Of a DNA stretch of 64,000 nt, positions 29,918-41,487 are shown piece by piece. The position numbers and the translations under genes were made by a program. The DNA is from an uncultured Burkholderiales bacterium. Its GTDB lineage: Bacteria > Pseudomonadota > Gammaproteobacteria > Burkholderiales > Casimicrobiaceae. Under the pieces are notes generated by a model, which had not been told where the DNA came from, searched no databases, and saw nothing but the letters and a program-made list of their open reading frames with translations. Positions within the stretch are counted from its first letter, which is position 1. Each line of letters starts with the position of its first letter. The stretch lies in contig CALDYQ010000047.1 of assembly GCA_937944385.1 (NCBI GenBank), forward strand, positions 1-64,000. The letters run 5' to 3'.

Positions 29918-29928
29918 ATCTAAAAAGC

Positions 29929-32229
<2,301 letters not shown>

Positions 32230-32270
32230 TCGGGGGATGCGCCCTGCGGCCGACCCGTGACACGCGGAGC

Positions 32271-32291
32271 GTGCCGGACGTGCGCCGGCAC
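32271..32291. terminator. Hairpin after katG
   Basis: GTGCCGG and CCGGCAC form a perfect 7-bp stem with a 7-nt loop, 41 bp after the katG stop. No T-run follows, so it may stabilise the 3' end or act as a weak or Rho-assisted stop rather than a classic terminator. Confidence 0.35.
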
Positions 32292-32340
32292 CCATCCACA
32301 TATTCGGGTCGTCCGATTTCGTCGCGCGTGAGCGCTGCGC

Positions 32341-32360
32341 GTGTCAACGGAAACTGACAC
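32341..32360. promoter_or_regulatory. Inverted repeat upstream of the cytochrome c gene
   Basis: GTGTCA at 32341-32346 and TGACAC at 32355-32360 are exact inverted repeats separated by 8 bp, 126 bp before the cytochrome start. The form suits a dimeric regulator. It does not match the FNR/ANR box. No clear promoter boxes could be assigned around it. Confidence 0.3.
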
Positions 32361-32486
32361 AATTCCATTAGTAGTTCGGCTGCGTGTGCTTGTGGCGCTG
32401 GGGCCCGACGGGGCGCTTGCTGCATCCGGCGAGCGTTGCACGCTGCACCGGTCGAACTCTGTTTTGATGCATCAAGGAGCTATCAC

Positions 32487-32849
32487 GTGAAACTCGCTGT
32501 TCGTATGCTGGCCGCGCTCGCGCTGCCGCTCGTTGCCCTCGGTACCGCCCACGCCGACGAGGCGCTCGCCAAGGCCAAGGGCTGCACTGCCTGCCATGCC
32601 GTTGAGAAGAAGATGGTCGGTCCGGCCTACGCTCAGGTCGCCGCCTGCTACAAGGCCGACGGCAAAAAGCTGGCTGACAACAAGGCCGCGCTCGTCAAGC
32701 ACATCAAGGCCGGTGGCGCCGGTGTCTGGGGCCAGATCCCGATGCCCGCGCACCCGCAGGTGTCGGACGCCGACGTCGCCAAGATCGTCGACTGGATCAT
32801 GTCGGTCAAGCCGAGCGAGTGCCCGAAAGAGTTCAAGCCCAAGTCCTGA
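32487..32849 (+). CDS. Periplasmic class I c-type cytochrome
   Basis: 120 residues from GTG 32487, which has AAGGAG 7 bp upstream. A signal peptide ends near THA-D (residue 23). The single haem site is KGCTACH, and the likely methionine ligand is in QIPMPAHPQVSD, typical of small c551/c552-like electron carriers (mature length about 97). AVEKKMVGPAYAQVA and IVDWIMSVK are family landmarks. It is a stand-alone gene with its own terminator, next to katG. Electron donation to a peroxidase or oxidase is possible but not shown. Confidence 0.93.
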   Translation: MKLAVRMLAALALPLVALGTAHADEALAKAKGCTACHAVEKKMVGPAYAQVAACYKADGKKLADNKAALVKHIKAGGAGVWGQIPMPAHPQVSDADVAKIVDWIMSVKPSECPKEFKPKS

Positions 32850-32874
32850 TTCTGGGGCTACGGCTCACTACAAG

Positions 32875-32898
32875 CGGCACCTTCGGGTGCCGTTTTCA
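32875..32898 (+). terminator. Intrinsic terminator after the cytochrome c gene
   Basis: CGGCACC-TTCG-GGTGCCG (stem arms 32875-32881 and 32886-32892) closed by a stable UUCG tetraloop and followed by TTTTC. It starts 26 bp after the stop codon. Confidence 0.9.
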
Positions 32899-33383
32899 TT
32901 TCTGCTGCATCCGGCGCGAGGGTCGGTGACTTTTCACTGGACGCTCGATGCCATTGGGCGTTGCGAAGAGAAAACCGAAAAGTCGACTTGAGGCGAAACC
33001 GCGCTCTACGCCCCAGCCAATCACGCTTCACACAGAAAGCCATTGAGCGACGGGACCCTGCCTGAGGGCTGCTGCAACACAGCACGCCACAGGCAGACGC
33101 TCGCAGCGTCACCCTTGACGCCCCGTCCGCGCGTTGTCGCACTACCCAAGTGATCGCCTCATGCCGGACAGGCATATCCCCGGCGGTCGTTGTCTTTATT
33201 CGGCGCCTAGAATCGGCTCTCGCTGGCTCACCGGCTCGCAAGCCCGGCGCAGACGACCCCCCTAAACCCCGGGGGCACAAGGTTCTGCCGTCCCGCCGTA
33301 CCGCTCATACCGCTCAACGCCCAACCCGCTCGCGCCTCGGTCAAGACACCGGTTTCAACAGCGTGGGCCGAACCGCATCAACG
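32899..33383. other. Gene-free stretch before pckG
   Basis: No coding region is supported in these 485 bp. A frame joined to pckG stays open from 33150 but has no family-like residues. TAGAAT at 33208-33213 could be a -10 for pckG, without a well-spaced -35. GACTTTTC (32928) and GAAAAGTC (32977) are a distant 8-bp inverted repeat. A C-rich/G-rich hairpin lies at about 33256-33275. The long leader suggests post-transcriptional or distant control of pckG, but nothing specific was recognised. Confidence 0.4.
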
Positions 33384-35258
33384 ATGAACCAGCCGGAAAC
33401 CCTCATCACGCTTCAGGCCGCCGTCAACGCGCCGAACCATGTCCGTCATGTTCGCCTGCTGCGTTGGGTGCGCGAGATTGCCTCCCTCACGCAGCCCGAG
33501 CGCATCCACTGGTGCGATGGTTCAGCCGCAGAGTATGACCTTCTTTGTGCCGAACTCGTCCGCGCCGGCACCTTCCGTAAGTTGAACGAGGCGAAGCGGC
33601 CGAATTCCTACCTCGCCTGGAGCGACCCCTCCGACGTCGCCCGCGTGGAGGATCGCACCTTCATCTGCTCTGAGCGGCAGGAGGACGCCGGTCCGACCAA
33701 CAACTGGATGGCGCCCCATGAGATGCGCGCCACGCTCACGCCGCTCTTCACCGGAGCGATGCGCGGCCGCACGATGTATGTCGTGCCCTTCTCGATGGGC
33801 CCGCTCGGCTCGCCCATCGCGCACATCGGCGTCGAGCTCTCGGATTCCCCGTATGTTGCGGTCAACATGCGGCTCATGACCCGCATGGGCCGCGGCGCGC
33901 TCGACGTGCTCGGTGAGGCGGGCGAGTTCGTCCCCTGCGTGCACAGCGTGGGCGCACCACTCGCGCCGGGCCAGAAGGACGTGCCCTGGCCGTGCAACAA
34001 GACCAAATACATCGTCCACTACCCCGAGACGCGCGAAATCTGGAGCTTCGGCTCGGGCTACGGCGGCAATGCGCTGCTTGGCAAGAAGTGCTTCGCGCTT
34101 CGCATCGCCTCGGTCATGGGTCGCCGTGATGGCTGGCTGGCCGAGCACATGCTGATTTTGGGTGTCACCCGTCCCGATGGCCGCAAGTACCACGTCGCAG
34201 CCGCCTTTCCTTCGGCCTGCGGCAAGACCAATTTCGCGATGCTCATCCCGCCCCGCGGCTTCGAGGGTTGGAAGGTGACCACCATCGGCGATGACATCGC
34301 CTGGATCAAGCCCGGCGCGGACGGTCGCCTCTACGCGATCAATCCCGAGGCAGGCTACTTCGGTGTCGCCCCGGGCACGAACGAGCAGACCAACCCGAAC
34401 TGCATGGCCGCGTTGAAGCGGGACGTCATCTTCACCAACGTCGCACTCACCGATGATGGCGACGTCTGGTGGGAGGGCATGACCAAGGAGCCCCCCGCAC
34501 ACCTGATCGACTGGCAGGGCAAGGACTGGACGCCCGAACTCGCGAAGGCGACCGGCGCGAAGGCCGCGCACCCAAATGCCCGCTTTACCGTGGCCGCGAC
34601 CAACAACCCGGCGCTCGATCCCGCCTGGGACGATCCGGCAGGCGTGCCGATCGACGCCTTCATTTTCGGTGGCCGGCGTTCGAGCACCGTCCCGCTCGTC
34701 ACCGAAGCGCGCGACTGGGTCGAAGGCGTCTACATGGCTGCCACCATGGGCTCGGAGACCACGGCGGCCGCGTTCGGCCAGCAGGGCGTGGTGCGCCGCG
34801 ACCCGTTCGCGATGCTGCCGTTTGCCGGCTACAACATGGCCGACTACTTCGGCCACTGGCTCGCGCTCGGCGAACGGCTCGCCACGTCGGGCGCGACGCT
34901 GCCGCGCATCTTCCAGGTCAATTGGTTCAGGAAGGACGCCGAAGGCCGCTTCGTCTGGCCCGGCTTCGGCGAGAACCTGCGCGTACTCGCCTGGATGCTC
35001 GAGCGCATCGATGGCACGGCCGCCGGGGAGGAGCATCTGATCGGCGTCTCGCCGCGGCACGCCGACCTCCGCTGGGACGGTCTCGAGTTCAGCGAAGCGC
35101 AATTCGCCGCCGTCATCTCGATCGATCACGACGCGTGGCAGGCCGAGCTCAAACTGCATGACGATCTCTTCGAGCAGTTCGCGCAGGGACTTCCGGCCGC
35201 GCTCACGGCCACGAAAGCCCGACTCGCCGCCCAACTCGCCGCCCGACTCGCCGGTTGA
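33384..35258 (+). CDS. pckG: Phosphoenolpyruvate carboxykinase (GTP)
   Basis: 624 residues, the GTP-dependent type. It converts oxaloacetate to phosphoenolpyruvate for gluconeogenesis from organic acids. The kinase-1 loop with reactive cysteine is in [44 protein letters not shown] and [12 protein letters not shown] are conserved GTP-type landmarks. ATG 33384 starts the family-like sequence. The neighbour hbd lies 92 bp downstream on the same strand. Confidence 0.96.
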   Translation: MNQPETLITLQAAVNAPNHVRHVRLLRWVREIASLTQPERIHWCDGSAAEYDLLCAELVRAGTFRKLNEAKRPNSYLAWSDPSDVARVEDRTFICSERQEDAGPTNNWMAPHEMRATLTPLFTGAMRGRTMYVVPFSMGPLGSPIAHIGVELSDSPYVAVNMRLMTRMGRGALDVLGEAGEFVPCVHSVGAPLAPGQKDVPWPCNKTKYIVHYPETREIWSFGSGYGGNALLGKKCFALRIASVMGRRDGWLAEHMLILGVTRPDGRKYHVAAAFPSACGKTNFAMLIPPRGFEGWKVTTIGDDIAWIKPGADGRLYAINPEAGYFGVAPGTNEQTNPNCMAALKRDVIFTNVALTDDGDVWWEGMTKEPPAHLIDWQGKDWTPELAKATGAKAAHPNARFTVAATNNPALDPAWDDPAGVPIDAFIFGGRRSSTVPLVTEARDWVEGVYMAATMGSETTAAAFGQQGVVRRDPFAMLPFAGYNMADYFGHWLALGERLATSGATLPRIFQVNWFRKDAEGRFVWPGFGENLRVLAWMLERIDGTAAGEEHLIGVSPRHADLRWDGLEFSEAQFAAVISIDHDAWQAELKLHDDLFEQFAQGLPAALTATKARLAAQLAARLAG

Positions 35259-35350
35259 CTTCATCGCCGACAGACAACCGACCGAAACGCTGGCTCAAAG
35301 CCGCTTCGTAGAATCCCGCGCACGCAGACACCGTCCCGGAGACTCAAGCA

Positions 35351-36202
35351 ATGAAGATCGAGCGCGTCGGCATCGTGGGTGCCGGCACCATGGGCAATGG
35401 CATCGCGCAGGCCTGCGCGGTGGCGGGCCTCACCGCCGTGATGATGGACGTCAACCCGGCCGCGCTCGAGCGTGGCAAGGCCACGATCGCCTCGAGCCTC
35501 GATCGCCTCGTCAAGAAGGACAAGCTCACGGCGGTCGACCGAGACGCCGCGCTTGCACGCGTCGAAACCACGGGTGAGCTGGCCGGGCTCGCGCAGTGTG
35601 ATCTCGTCATCGAGGCCGCCACGGAGAACGAGGCCTTGAAGCTCACGATCCTCAAGGATCTCGATCGCCTACTGCCGCCCAGCGTGGTGATCGCGACCAA
35701 CACCTCTTCGATTTCGATCACGCGGCTCGCTGCGGCGACCGCTCGGCCCGACCGCTTCGTCGGCATGCATTTCTTCAACCCGGTGCCGCTCATGGCCCTG
35801 GTCGAACTGATCCGCGGTCTCGCCACCTCCGAGGAGACGCTCGCTACCGTCCGCGCGCTCGCCGAGCGGCTCGGCAAGACGCCGATCGTGGTCAGGAACT
35901 CACCCGGATTCGTCGTCAACCGCATCCTCTGCCCGATGATCAACGAGGCGATCTTCTGCTTGCAGGAGGGCCTCGCGAGCGCCGAGGAGATCGACACCGG
36001 CATGAAGCTCGGCTGCAACCACCCGATCGGCCCGCTCGCGCTTGCCGACATGATCGGCCTCGACGTGATGCTCGCGGTGATGGAGGTCTTCTACACGGGC
36101 TTCAACGACCCGAAGTACCGTCCGGCGCCGCTCCTCAAGGAGCTCGTCGCCGCCGGACACCTGGGCCGCAAGACGGGCCGCGGCATCTACAGCTACGCCT
36201 GA
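35351..36202 (+). CDS. hbd: 3-hydroxybutyryl-CoA dehydrogenase
   Basis: 283 residues, the single-domain Hbd/PaaH length. Oxidises 3-hydroxybutyryl-CoA or reduces acetoacetyl-CoA with NAD(P). The Rossmann motif VGIVGAGTMGNGIAQACA is at the N-terminus; HFFNPVPLM contains the catalytic histidine, and NSPGFVVNRIL and the C-terminal GRKTGRGIYSY are typical. A GGAG site precedes ATG 35351. It suggests fatty acid, butyrate or polyhydroxybutyrate metabolism alongside pckG. Confidence 0.94.
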   Translation: MKIERVGIVGAGTMGNGIAQACAVAGLTAVMMDVNPAALERGKATIASSLDRLVKKDKLTAVDRDAALARVETTGELAGLAQCDLVIEAATENEALKLTILKDLDRLLPPSVVIATNTSSISITRLAAATARPDRFVGMHFFNPVPLMALVELIRGLATSEETLATVRALAERLGKTPIVVRNSPGFVVNRILCPMINEAIFCLQEGLASAEEIDTGMKLGCNHPIGPLALADMIGLDVMLAVMEVFYTGFNDPKYRPAPLLKELVAAGHLGRKTGRGIYSYA

Positions 36203-36209
36203 TCGCCGG

Positions 36210-37370
36210 GTGCGCCTCGCCGCACTCGATCTTGCACGGGGGCTTGCGCTCTTCGGGGTTGCGCTCGTCAACGTTCACGCCTTCGCGGTCGGGTGGGACA
36301 GCCACCGCGCGATCGAGCGCGTCGGGCACACGGCCGATTTCGTGGCCGAGCTCGCGATCGGGTTCTTCGTGCAGGGCCGCGCCTACCCACTGCTCGCCTT
36401 CCTCTTCGGCCTTGGCCTCGCCCTGCAGTGGCAGCGCGGCAAGGTGAATGACCCCGCATCGGCGGTCGCCACCCTCGGGGCGATGCGTCGCCGCCTCTGG
36501 GCGCTCCTCGTGCTCGGCGTGATTCACGCGCTCCTGCTCTGGCCCGGCGACATCGTCTCGAGCTACGCGGCCATCGGCCTCGTGCTGCTCTGGCGCTGGC
36601 CCCGGCACCCAGGCGCGCCGCGGCGCTGGACGCTCGCCGCGACGGCCGCATTCATCGCCCTGACGGCGCTCGCCATGGTCTTCTTCGTCTGGCTGCCCGG
36701 CGAGCCGTTGCCGCCCGAGCCCACCTCGTATGAGCTCGATCGCTGGGCCGAGGCGCTCGCGGCGCATCCGGCGGAGTATGTGCGCTATGGGCTCATCCAC
36801 CTCACGCTACCGCAGCTCTGGGCGCTGGTTGCGGCGGGCCTCTGGCTCGCGCCCCGTGTGCTCGACTGGCTCGAGCGCGGCGCACCGTGGACGCGTGCGC
36901 TGACGCTGGCCGCGCTCGTCGCGGTGGCGAGCTGGGCCTGCGAGGCGATCGCGCTCGCGACCGGGCAGTGGACCTACCTCGTGCAGCAGGGGCCCGCGAT
37001 GTCATGGCTCCTGCTCGCGCAGGCGGGCGGAGCGTTCGCCTCGCCGGCGCTACTCCTCTGGCTTGCGGCGCGCTGGGCGGTCGGCCAGGGCGGTCCTCTG
37101 TACACGCTCAGGGCTTTGACCGAAGCCGCCGGTCGCACGCCGCTCACGCAGTTCTTTGGCCAGTCGCTCGTGTTCACGCTCGTGTTCTCCGGCTGGGCCG
37201 CGGGCCTGCACCGTGACCTCGGACGGGCGGCGTACACCGCCATCGCGCTCGTCACCTGGATCGGGCTCGCCGCCTTCGGCCGCGCGTGGCTCGGCCGCGG
37301 CCACGCCCGCGGGCCGGTGGAGATGCTCTGGCACCGCCTGGCACGACTCGGTCGGCCATCGCGTTCTTGA
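36210..37370 (+). CDS. DUF418 membrane protein
   Basis: 386 residues from GTG 36210, 7 bp after hbd. Eight to ten hydrophobic segments. The N-terminus LDLARGLALFGVALVNVHAF and FVQGRAYPLLAFLFGLGLALQWQR match the acyltransferase-3-related DUF418 family, as does the C-terminal region with an FFGQSLVFTLVF helix. Function is unknown; related proteins act on envelope components. The coding strand and spacing suggest read-through from hbd. Confidence 0.82.
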   Translation: MRLAALDLARGLALFGVALVNVHAFAVGWDSHRAIERVGHTADFVAELAIGFFVQGRAYPLLAFLFGLGLALQWQRGKVNDPASAVATLGAMRRRLWALLVLGVIHALLLWPGDIVSSYAAIGLVLLWRWPRHPGAPRRWTLAATAAFIALTALAMVFFVWLPGEPLPPEPTSYELDRWAEALAAHPAEYVRYGLIHLTLPQLWALVAAGLWLAPRVLDWLERGAPWTRALTLAALVAVASWACEAIALATGQWTYLVQQGPAMSWLLLAQAGGAFASPALLLWLAARWAVGQGGPLYTLRALTEAAGRTPLTQFFGQSLVFTLVFSGWAAGLHRDLGRAAYTAIALVTWIGLAAFGRAWLGRGHARGPVEMLWHRLARLGRPSRS

Positions 37371-37624
37371 AGAGGTGAGCACGCGATCACGCGAGGCCGC
37401 CGACAGCACCCGCGCGCTCAAGAAACCGTACGTCTGTCGCCGCGTCGGCGACATTTTTCAGCAGGCGGCACTGGCACAGTTCGCGACCAGAGCAGCCGCT
37501 CATCCGCGCTGCAGGTGATTCCCGAGCCGAAGCGGGCGCGACTCGCCAAGCACTGGGCGCAGATGAACGACGAGCACCCGTGAAGTCATGCCCGATTGGA
37601 GGCGATCGCGGATCTCCGTATCGA
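37371..37624. other. Spacer between DUF418 gene and ABC-F gene
   Basis: 254 bp lying between convergent genes. A short plus-strand frame at 37515-37583 (ending RARLAKHWAQMNDEHP) looks mildly protein-like but is too short and lacks a ribosome site, so it is not called a gene. No terminator hairpin was found. Confidence 0.3.
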
Positions 37625-39586
37625 TCAATGCACCCACTGCAACTGCTCGCCCAGTTCGAGCCACTCGGTTTCGAGTGCCTCGATCCGGGCGGCGAGCTCG
37701 CCGCGTTCGCGCGTCTGCGCAGCGAGCGCGTCAATGGAGCCCGGGGCATAGGCCGCTTCAGAGGCAAGCCAGGCGTCGATCTCGTCGCGGCGGGCCGTGA
37801 GCTTCGCAAGCTCCCGTTCGATCGCCTCGATCCGCTTCTGGATCGGCCTCCTCTGCGCGGCGAGCCGCTGGCGCTCCTGGGCCTCTGCACGGCGTTCGTC
37901 CTTGCGGGAAGGCGCGGCATCGATTGCGGGCGCGGCGGAGCGGCTGCGACGTTCAGCAAGCCAACGCTTGTAGTCGTCCAGATCGCCGTCGAACGGGCTG
38001 ACCCGACCATCGGCCACGAGCCAGAACTCGTCGCAACAGGCGGTGAGAATGTGCCGGTCATGCGCGACGACGACGAGCGCGCCCTCATAGTCCTGGAGCG
38101 CCATCGTGAGCGCCTGCCGCATCTCGATGTCGAGGTGGTTGGTCGGCTCGTCGAGCAGGAGGAGATTCGGCCGCGCGTAGACGAGCAGCGCGAGCGCGAG
38201 CCGCGCCCGCTCGCCACCCGAGAAGACGTCGACCCGCTCCTCGACCCGCGCCCCACGGAAGTCGAAGCCGCCCAGGAAGTTTCGGAGGTCCTGCTCGCGT
38301 GCCCGGGCCCAGCCGCGTTCGCGCGCGAGCTGCTCGTCGAGACGGTCGAGATGGGCAAGCGGCGTAGCCGAGCCCTCCAGCTGTTCCAGCTGGTGCTGCG
38401 CGAAGTAGGCGATCTTCAGATGCTGGCCTTCGATGCGCGTGCCGGCGCGTGGCGCGAGTACACCGGCGAGGGCCTTGACGAGCGTGGACTTGCCGGCGCC
38501 GTTTCGGCCCAGAAGCCCGATGCGCGAGGAGGGCAGGAGCGAGAAGCTCACGCGCTCGAGCACGGGCGCATCCGCGGCCGAGCCATAGCCGAGCGCGACG
38601 TCCTCGAACTTGAGGAGCTGGCGCGGCTCGCCTTCGGGCGGCTTGAAGCTGAAGCTGAACGGCGAATCCACGTGCGCCGGGGCGATGCGCTCGAGCCGCT
38701 CGAGCGCCTTCACGCGGCTTTGCGCCTGGCGTGCCTTGGTCGCCTTCGCGCGGAAGCGCGTGATGAAGGCTTCGAGGTGCCGGATCTCGCGCTGTTGCTT
38801 TTCGAACGCCGCCTGCTGCACAGCGAGTTCGGCTGCGCGCTCGCGCTCGAACGCGCTGTAGTTGCCGCTGTAGAGTCGAAGCCGCGCGCCTTCCCCGCCG
38901 CCCGCCGTGTCGAAGTAAAGGATCTGGTCGGCCACGCGGTCGATGAAGTCGCGGTCGTGCGTGATCACGAGCAACGTGCCCGGGTAGCGCAGGAGCCAGT
39001 CCTCGAGCCAGAGCACCGCATCGAGATCGAGGTGGTTCGTCGGCTCGTCGAGCAGCAGGAGATCGCTTCGGCACATGAGCGCCTGCGCGAGATTGAGTCG
39101 CATCCGCCAGCCGCCTGAGAACTCGGCCACCGCACGTGCCTGATCGGCCTCGGCAAAGCCCAGGCCCGCGAGCAGCTCGGCCGCCCGCGCCCGTGCGGCG
39201 TAGCCGCCGATCGTGTGCAGTCGCTCATGGAGCTCGGCGAGGCGCGCCGCGTGGCGGGCCGGGTCGGGGTCGGGCGCCGATTCCTCCTTCGCAAGCGCGG
39301 CCTCGAGCTCGCGCAGCTCGCGATCGCCGTCGAGCGTCCAGTCGAGCGCCGAGGCGGGTGAGGGAGGGGTCTCCTGCGCCACATGGGCGATCGTCCAGCC
39401 CCCGGGCAGGCTGAGTTCCCCGCGCTCGGGCGCGAGCTCGCCACGCAGCGCTGCAAAGAGCGTGGATTTGCCCGCGCCGTTCGCACCAATCACCCCCACC
39501 TTGCGTCCGGGGCCGATCGTGACAGTTGCGCGCTGGACGAGCGGGGTGCCGGCGCGGGCGAGGGTGAGTTCGGTCAGGCGAAGCAT
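37625..39586 (-). CDS. yheS: ABC-F family ATPase, YheS-like
   Basis: 653 residues with two ABC domains and no membrane segments. Walker A GANGAGKSTL and GRNGAGKSTL, signatures FSGGWRMRLNLAQAL and FSGGERARLALAL, and two LLLLDEPTNHLDL motifs are intact. The linker contains FRAKATKARQAQSRVKALERLE, the ABC-F P-site tRNA interaction motif region. Residue order matches E. coli YheS closely (SGGWRMRLNLAQALMCRSD, LLGRNGAGKSTL, APAHVD). The C-terminal coiled coil (about 560-640) is present. ABC-F proteins act on ribosomes; YheS has been tied to relief of arrest by certain nascent chains. Confidence 0.92.
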   Translation of the reverse strand: MLRLTELTLARAGTPLVQRATVTIGPGRKVGVIGANGAGKSTLFAALRGELAPERGELSLPGGWTIAHVAQETPPSPASALDWTLDGDRELRELEAALAKEESAPDPDPARHAARLAELHERLHTIGGYAARARAAELLAGLGFAEADQARAVAEFSGGWRMRLNLAQALMCRSDLLLLDEPTNHLDLDAVLWLEDWLLRYPGTLLVITHDRDFIDRVADQILYFDTAGGGEGARLRLYSGNYSAFERERAAELAVQQAAFEKQQREIRHLEAFITRFRAKATKARQAQSRVKALERLERIAPAHVDSPFSFSFKPPEGEPRQLLKFEDVALGYGSAADAPVLERVSFSLLPSSRIGLLGRNGAGKSTLVKALAGVLAPRAGTRIEGQHLKIAYFAQHQLEQLEGSATPLAHLDRLDEQLARERGWARAREQDLRNFLGGFDFRGARVEERVDVFSGGERARLALALLVYARPNLLLLDEPTNHLDIEMRQALTMALQDYEGALVVVAHDRHILTACCDEFWLVADGRVSPFDGDLDDYKRWLAERRSRSAAPAIDAAPSRKDERRAEAQERQRLAAQRRPIQKRIEAIERELAKLTARRDEIDAWLASEAAYAPGSIDALAAQTRERGELAARIEALETEWLELGEQLQWVH

Positions 39587-39835
39587 GGCCCATCATTCTT
39601 GCAGCCGATGCGCGCCGGGCGGGGCGCTCCTCGATGTGTCGCACGTGCGGCAACCGCCGGCAGCAGCGGTTCGGTGCAGACCAATCGCAACCCGCCTCAG
39701 GGAGACGCCCCTTGACTCCGACTCAATGACTCGACTGCGCAGCTGCCATGGCGCAGGGATACCATCCCTCTGCCACAGGGGTATACGGACGAGCCAACAT
39801 CCCCGAGGACCATCCGAACGACAAGCCCCCGACCC

Positions 39836-40354
39836 ATGACCGCACCCTGTTTCACCCTGCTCCAAAGCCCCATCGGCGAATTGCTCGCCGTCGAGCGCGA
39901 TGGTGCGCTGACCGACCTGCACGTGCTCGCGGGCCGGCATGTGCCGACGCAGGCGGCCGAGTGGCGGGCCGGGCGCACGCCGCTGCTCGCCTCGCTCGCC
40001 GTGCAACTGGAGGAGTACTTTGCCGGCGTGCGTCGCGCGTTCGACCTGCCGCTCGCCCCGGTGGGCACCGCGTTTCAGCAGGCAGCGTGGCGCGCCCTCC
40101 TCGCCATCCCCTACGGCGAGACCCGAAGCTACGCCGAGCAGGCGCGGACGTTGGGCCGACCCACCGCCAGCCGTGCCGTCGGGGCCGCCAACGGCCGAAA
40201 TCCGATCGCGATCGTCATCCCCTGCCACCGCGTGATCGCCGCCGACGGCAGCCTGGGCGGTTATTCGGGCGGACTGCAGGTCAAGCAGGCGCTGCTCGCG
40301 CTGGAGCAGGGAACGGTGGGCGGCGGCGCCGAAAGGTGCCAAGGCCCGGCCTGA
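39836..40354 (+). CDS. ogt: Methylated-DNA--protein-cysteine methyltransferase
   Basis: 172 residues. Suicide repair enzyme that removes the methyl group of O6-methylguanine to its own cysteine in IVIPCHRVIAADGSLGGYSGG. The winged-helix recognition segment (YGETRSYAEQARTLGRPTASRAVGAANGRNP) is complete. There is no Ada regulatory domain. It is divergent from the ABC-F gene over a 249-bp spacer in which I see no other feature, and its stop is 189 bp before rpmH. Confidence 0.95.
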   Translation: MTAPCFTLLQSPIGELLAVERDGALTDLHVLAGRHVPTQAAEWRAGRTPLLASLAVQLEEYFAGVRRAFDLPLAPVGTAFQQAAWRALLAIPYGETRSYAEQARTLGRPTASRAVGAANGRNPIAIVIPCHRVIAADGSLGGYSGGLQVKQALLALEQGTVGGGAERCQGPA

Positions 40355-40361
40355 AAGACGT

Positions 40362-40367
40362 TACAAT
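40362..40367 (+). promoter_or_regulatory. Possible -10 element for the rpmH operon
   Basis: TACAAT matches five of six -10 bases and lies 176 bp before rpmH, directly after ogt, at the edge of an AT-rich patch. No good -35 was found at the right distance. Confidence 0.3.
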
Positions 40368-40542
40368 TCAAGGCTTTTTTGCAGCAGTGCGCCCGCGCTC
40401 GACGGCTCACGGGGCACGGTCCCCGGAAGCGGCTTCGCCTGGGGCTTTTCCCTTCCGCACGCCGCCCTGCATGCCGACGCATCATCTGCCCTTTTTTCTG
40501 CCCTTTTTGCAGACGGTACGCACACGCTGAGGATCTTTCGCC

Positions 40543-40677
40543 ATGAAACGCACTTTTCAACCTTCCGTCATCCGTCGCAAGCGCAACCACGGCTTCCGTG
40601 CCCGCATGAAGACCAAGGCTGGCCGCGCCATCCTGAACGCGCGTCGGGCCAAGGGCCGCAAGACGCTCTCGGCTTGA
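40543..40677 (+). CDS. rpmH: 50S ribosomal protein L34
   Basis: A 44-residue protein beginning [18 protein letters not shown] and ending [11 protein letters not shown], the canonical L34 sequence. GAGGA lies 9 bp before ATG 40543. It heads the rpmH-rnpA-yidD-yidC-mnmE run. In many bacteria rpmH is next to dnaA; here it is 22 kb downstream on the same strand. Confidence 0.98.
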   Translation: MKRTFQPSVIRRKRNHGFRARMKTKAGRAILNARRAKGRKTLSA

Positions 40678-40740
40678 TCGCGCGGCACGCCGCCGATCAT
40701 CGACCAGGCTGACCCCGCGACGCCAGCGCGTCTCCGCCCC

Positions 40741-41184
40741 GTGTCGGTGGCTCGCGAACCTGAGGACGCCCGTCTCGTACCGGCCGGCACGTCCCCGGCG
40801 CCCCTGACGGACCTGAGCTTCCCGCGCGCCGCGCGGCTCACCGCAGCGGCCGAGTTCGAGGCGGCGCTCGCAACCCGCCCGATCCGGGCACGGCTCCTAT
40901 GGCTTTACCGCGTCACGCCGCCCGCGCCCACGCGCCCACGTCTCGGACTCATGGTTTCAAAGAAGCTCGCCCGCACCGCCGTGCTCCGAAACGCCATCAA
41001 GCGGCGACTTCGCGAGCAATTCCGGCTGCGCCAGCCGGGCCTGCCCCCGCGGTGGTATGTGGCGCGACTTGCCGTGCGCGCCGATCGGTCACATCTGTCG
41101 GCTATCGTTGCCGAATGGGTCCAGATGCTCGAGCGCGAAATGCGGCCACCTAAGGGACAGCCGTCCAAGCCCCGGGCGTCATGA
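40741..41184 (+). CDS. rnpA: Ribonuclease P protein component
   Basis: 147 residues from GTG 40741. It is the protein cofactor of RNase P, which matures tRNA 5' ends. SFPRAARLTAAAEFEAAL and the RNR motif region RLGLMVSKKLARTAVLRNAIKRRLREQFR are diagnostic. The first 25 residues are an extension before the conserved part, so an internal start is possible. The stop overlaps the yidD start. Confidence 0.94.
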   Translation: MSVAREPEDARLVPAGTSPAPLTDLSFPRAARLTAAAEFEAALATRPIRARLLWLYRVTPPAPTRPRLGLMVSKKLARTAVLRNAIKRRLREQFRLRQPGLPPRWYVARLAVRADRSHLSAIVAEWVQMLEREMRPPKGQPSKPRAS

Positions 41185-41477
41185 AGCGTCTGGCCGATCT
41201 GCCTGCACGGGCCGCGCTCGGCCTGATTGCAGCGTACCGCTACGGCGTGAGTCCGATGCTTGGGCCGCGCTGCCGCTTCTTCCCGAGCTGCTCCGAATAC
41301 ACCGCCCTCGCCATTCGCACGCATGGCCTCGTGCGCGGCGTCGCCTATGGCACGCGGCGGCTTGCCAAGTGCCACCCGTGGCATCCCGGCGGCTATGACC
41401 CGGTGCCGCCGGGCAAGCCGCGGCAGGATCAGGCGCACGCCGTGACCTGCACGTCCTCCTCCGAATCCTCTGTCTGA
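41181..41477 (+). CDS. yidD: Membrane protein insertion efficiency factor YidD
   Basis: 98 residues, ATG overlapping the rnpA stop. Contains the YidD signature YRYGVSPMLGPRCRFFPSCSEYTALAIRTHG and RLAKCHPWHPGGYDPVP with its conserved cysteines. Small inner-membrane-associated factor helping YidC. Confidence 0.96.
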   Translation: MKRLADLPARAALGLIAAYRYGVSPMLGPRCRFFPSCSEYTALAIRTHGLVRGVAYGTRRLAKCHPWHPGGYDPVPPGKPRQDQAHAVTCTSSSESSV

Positions 41478-41487
41478 GTCGTACCCC

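Noticed and set aside
32480..32493. A parS site at the cytochrome c start
   Set aside because: Only 12 of 14 bases match and the asymmetry is in one arm; it is recorded as an observation but not called a centromere site.
33522..35264. A 580-codon minus-strand frame opposite pckG
   Set aside because: Antisense shadow; pckG is complete and unambiguous on the plus strand.
37580..39118. A 512-codon plus-strand frame opposite the ABC-F gene
   Set aside because: The minus-strand frame has all ABC-F motifs; the plus frame has none.
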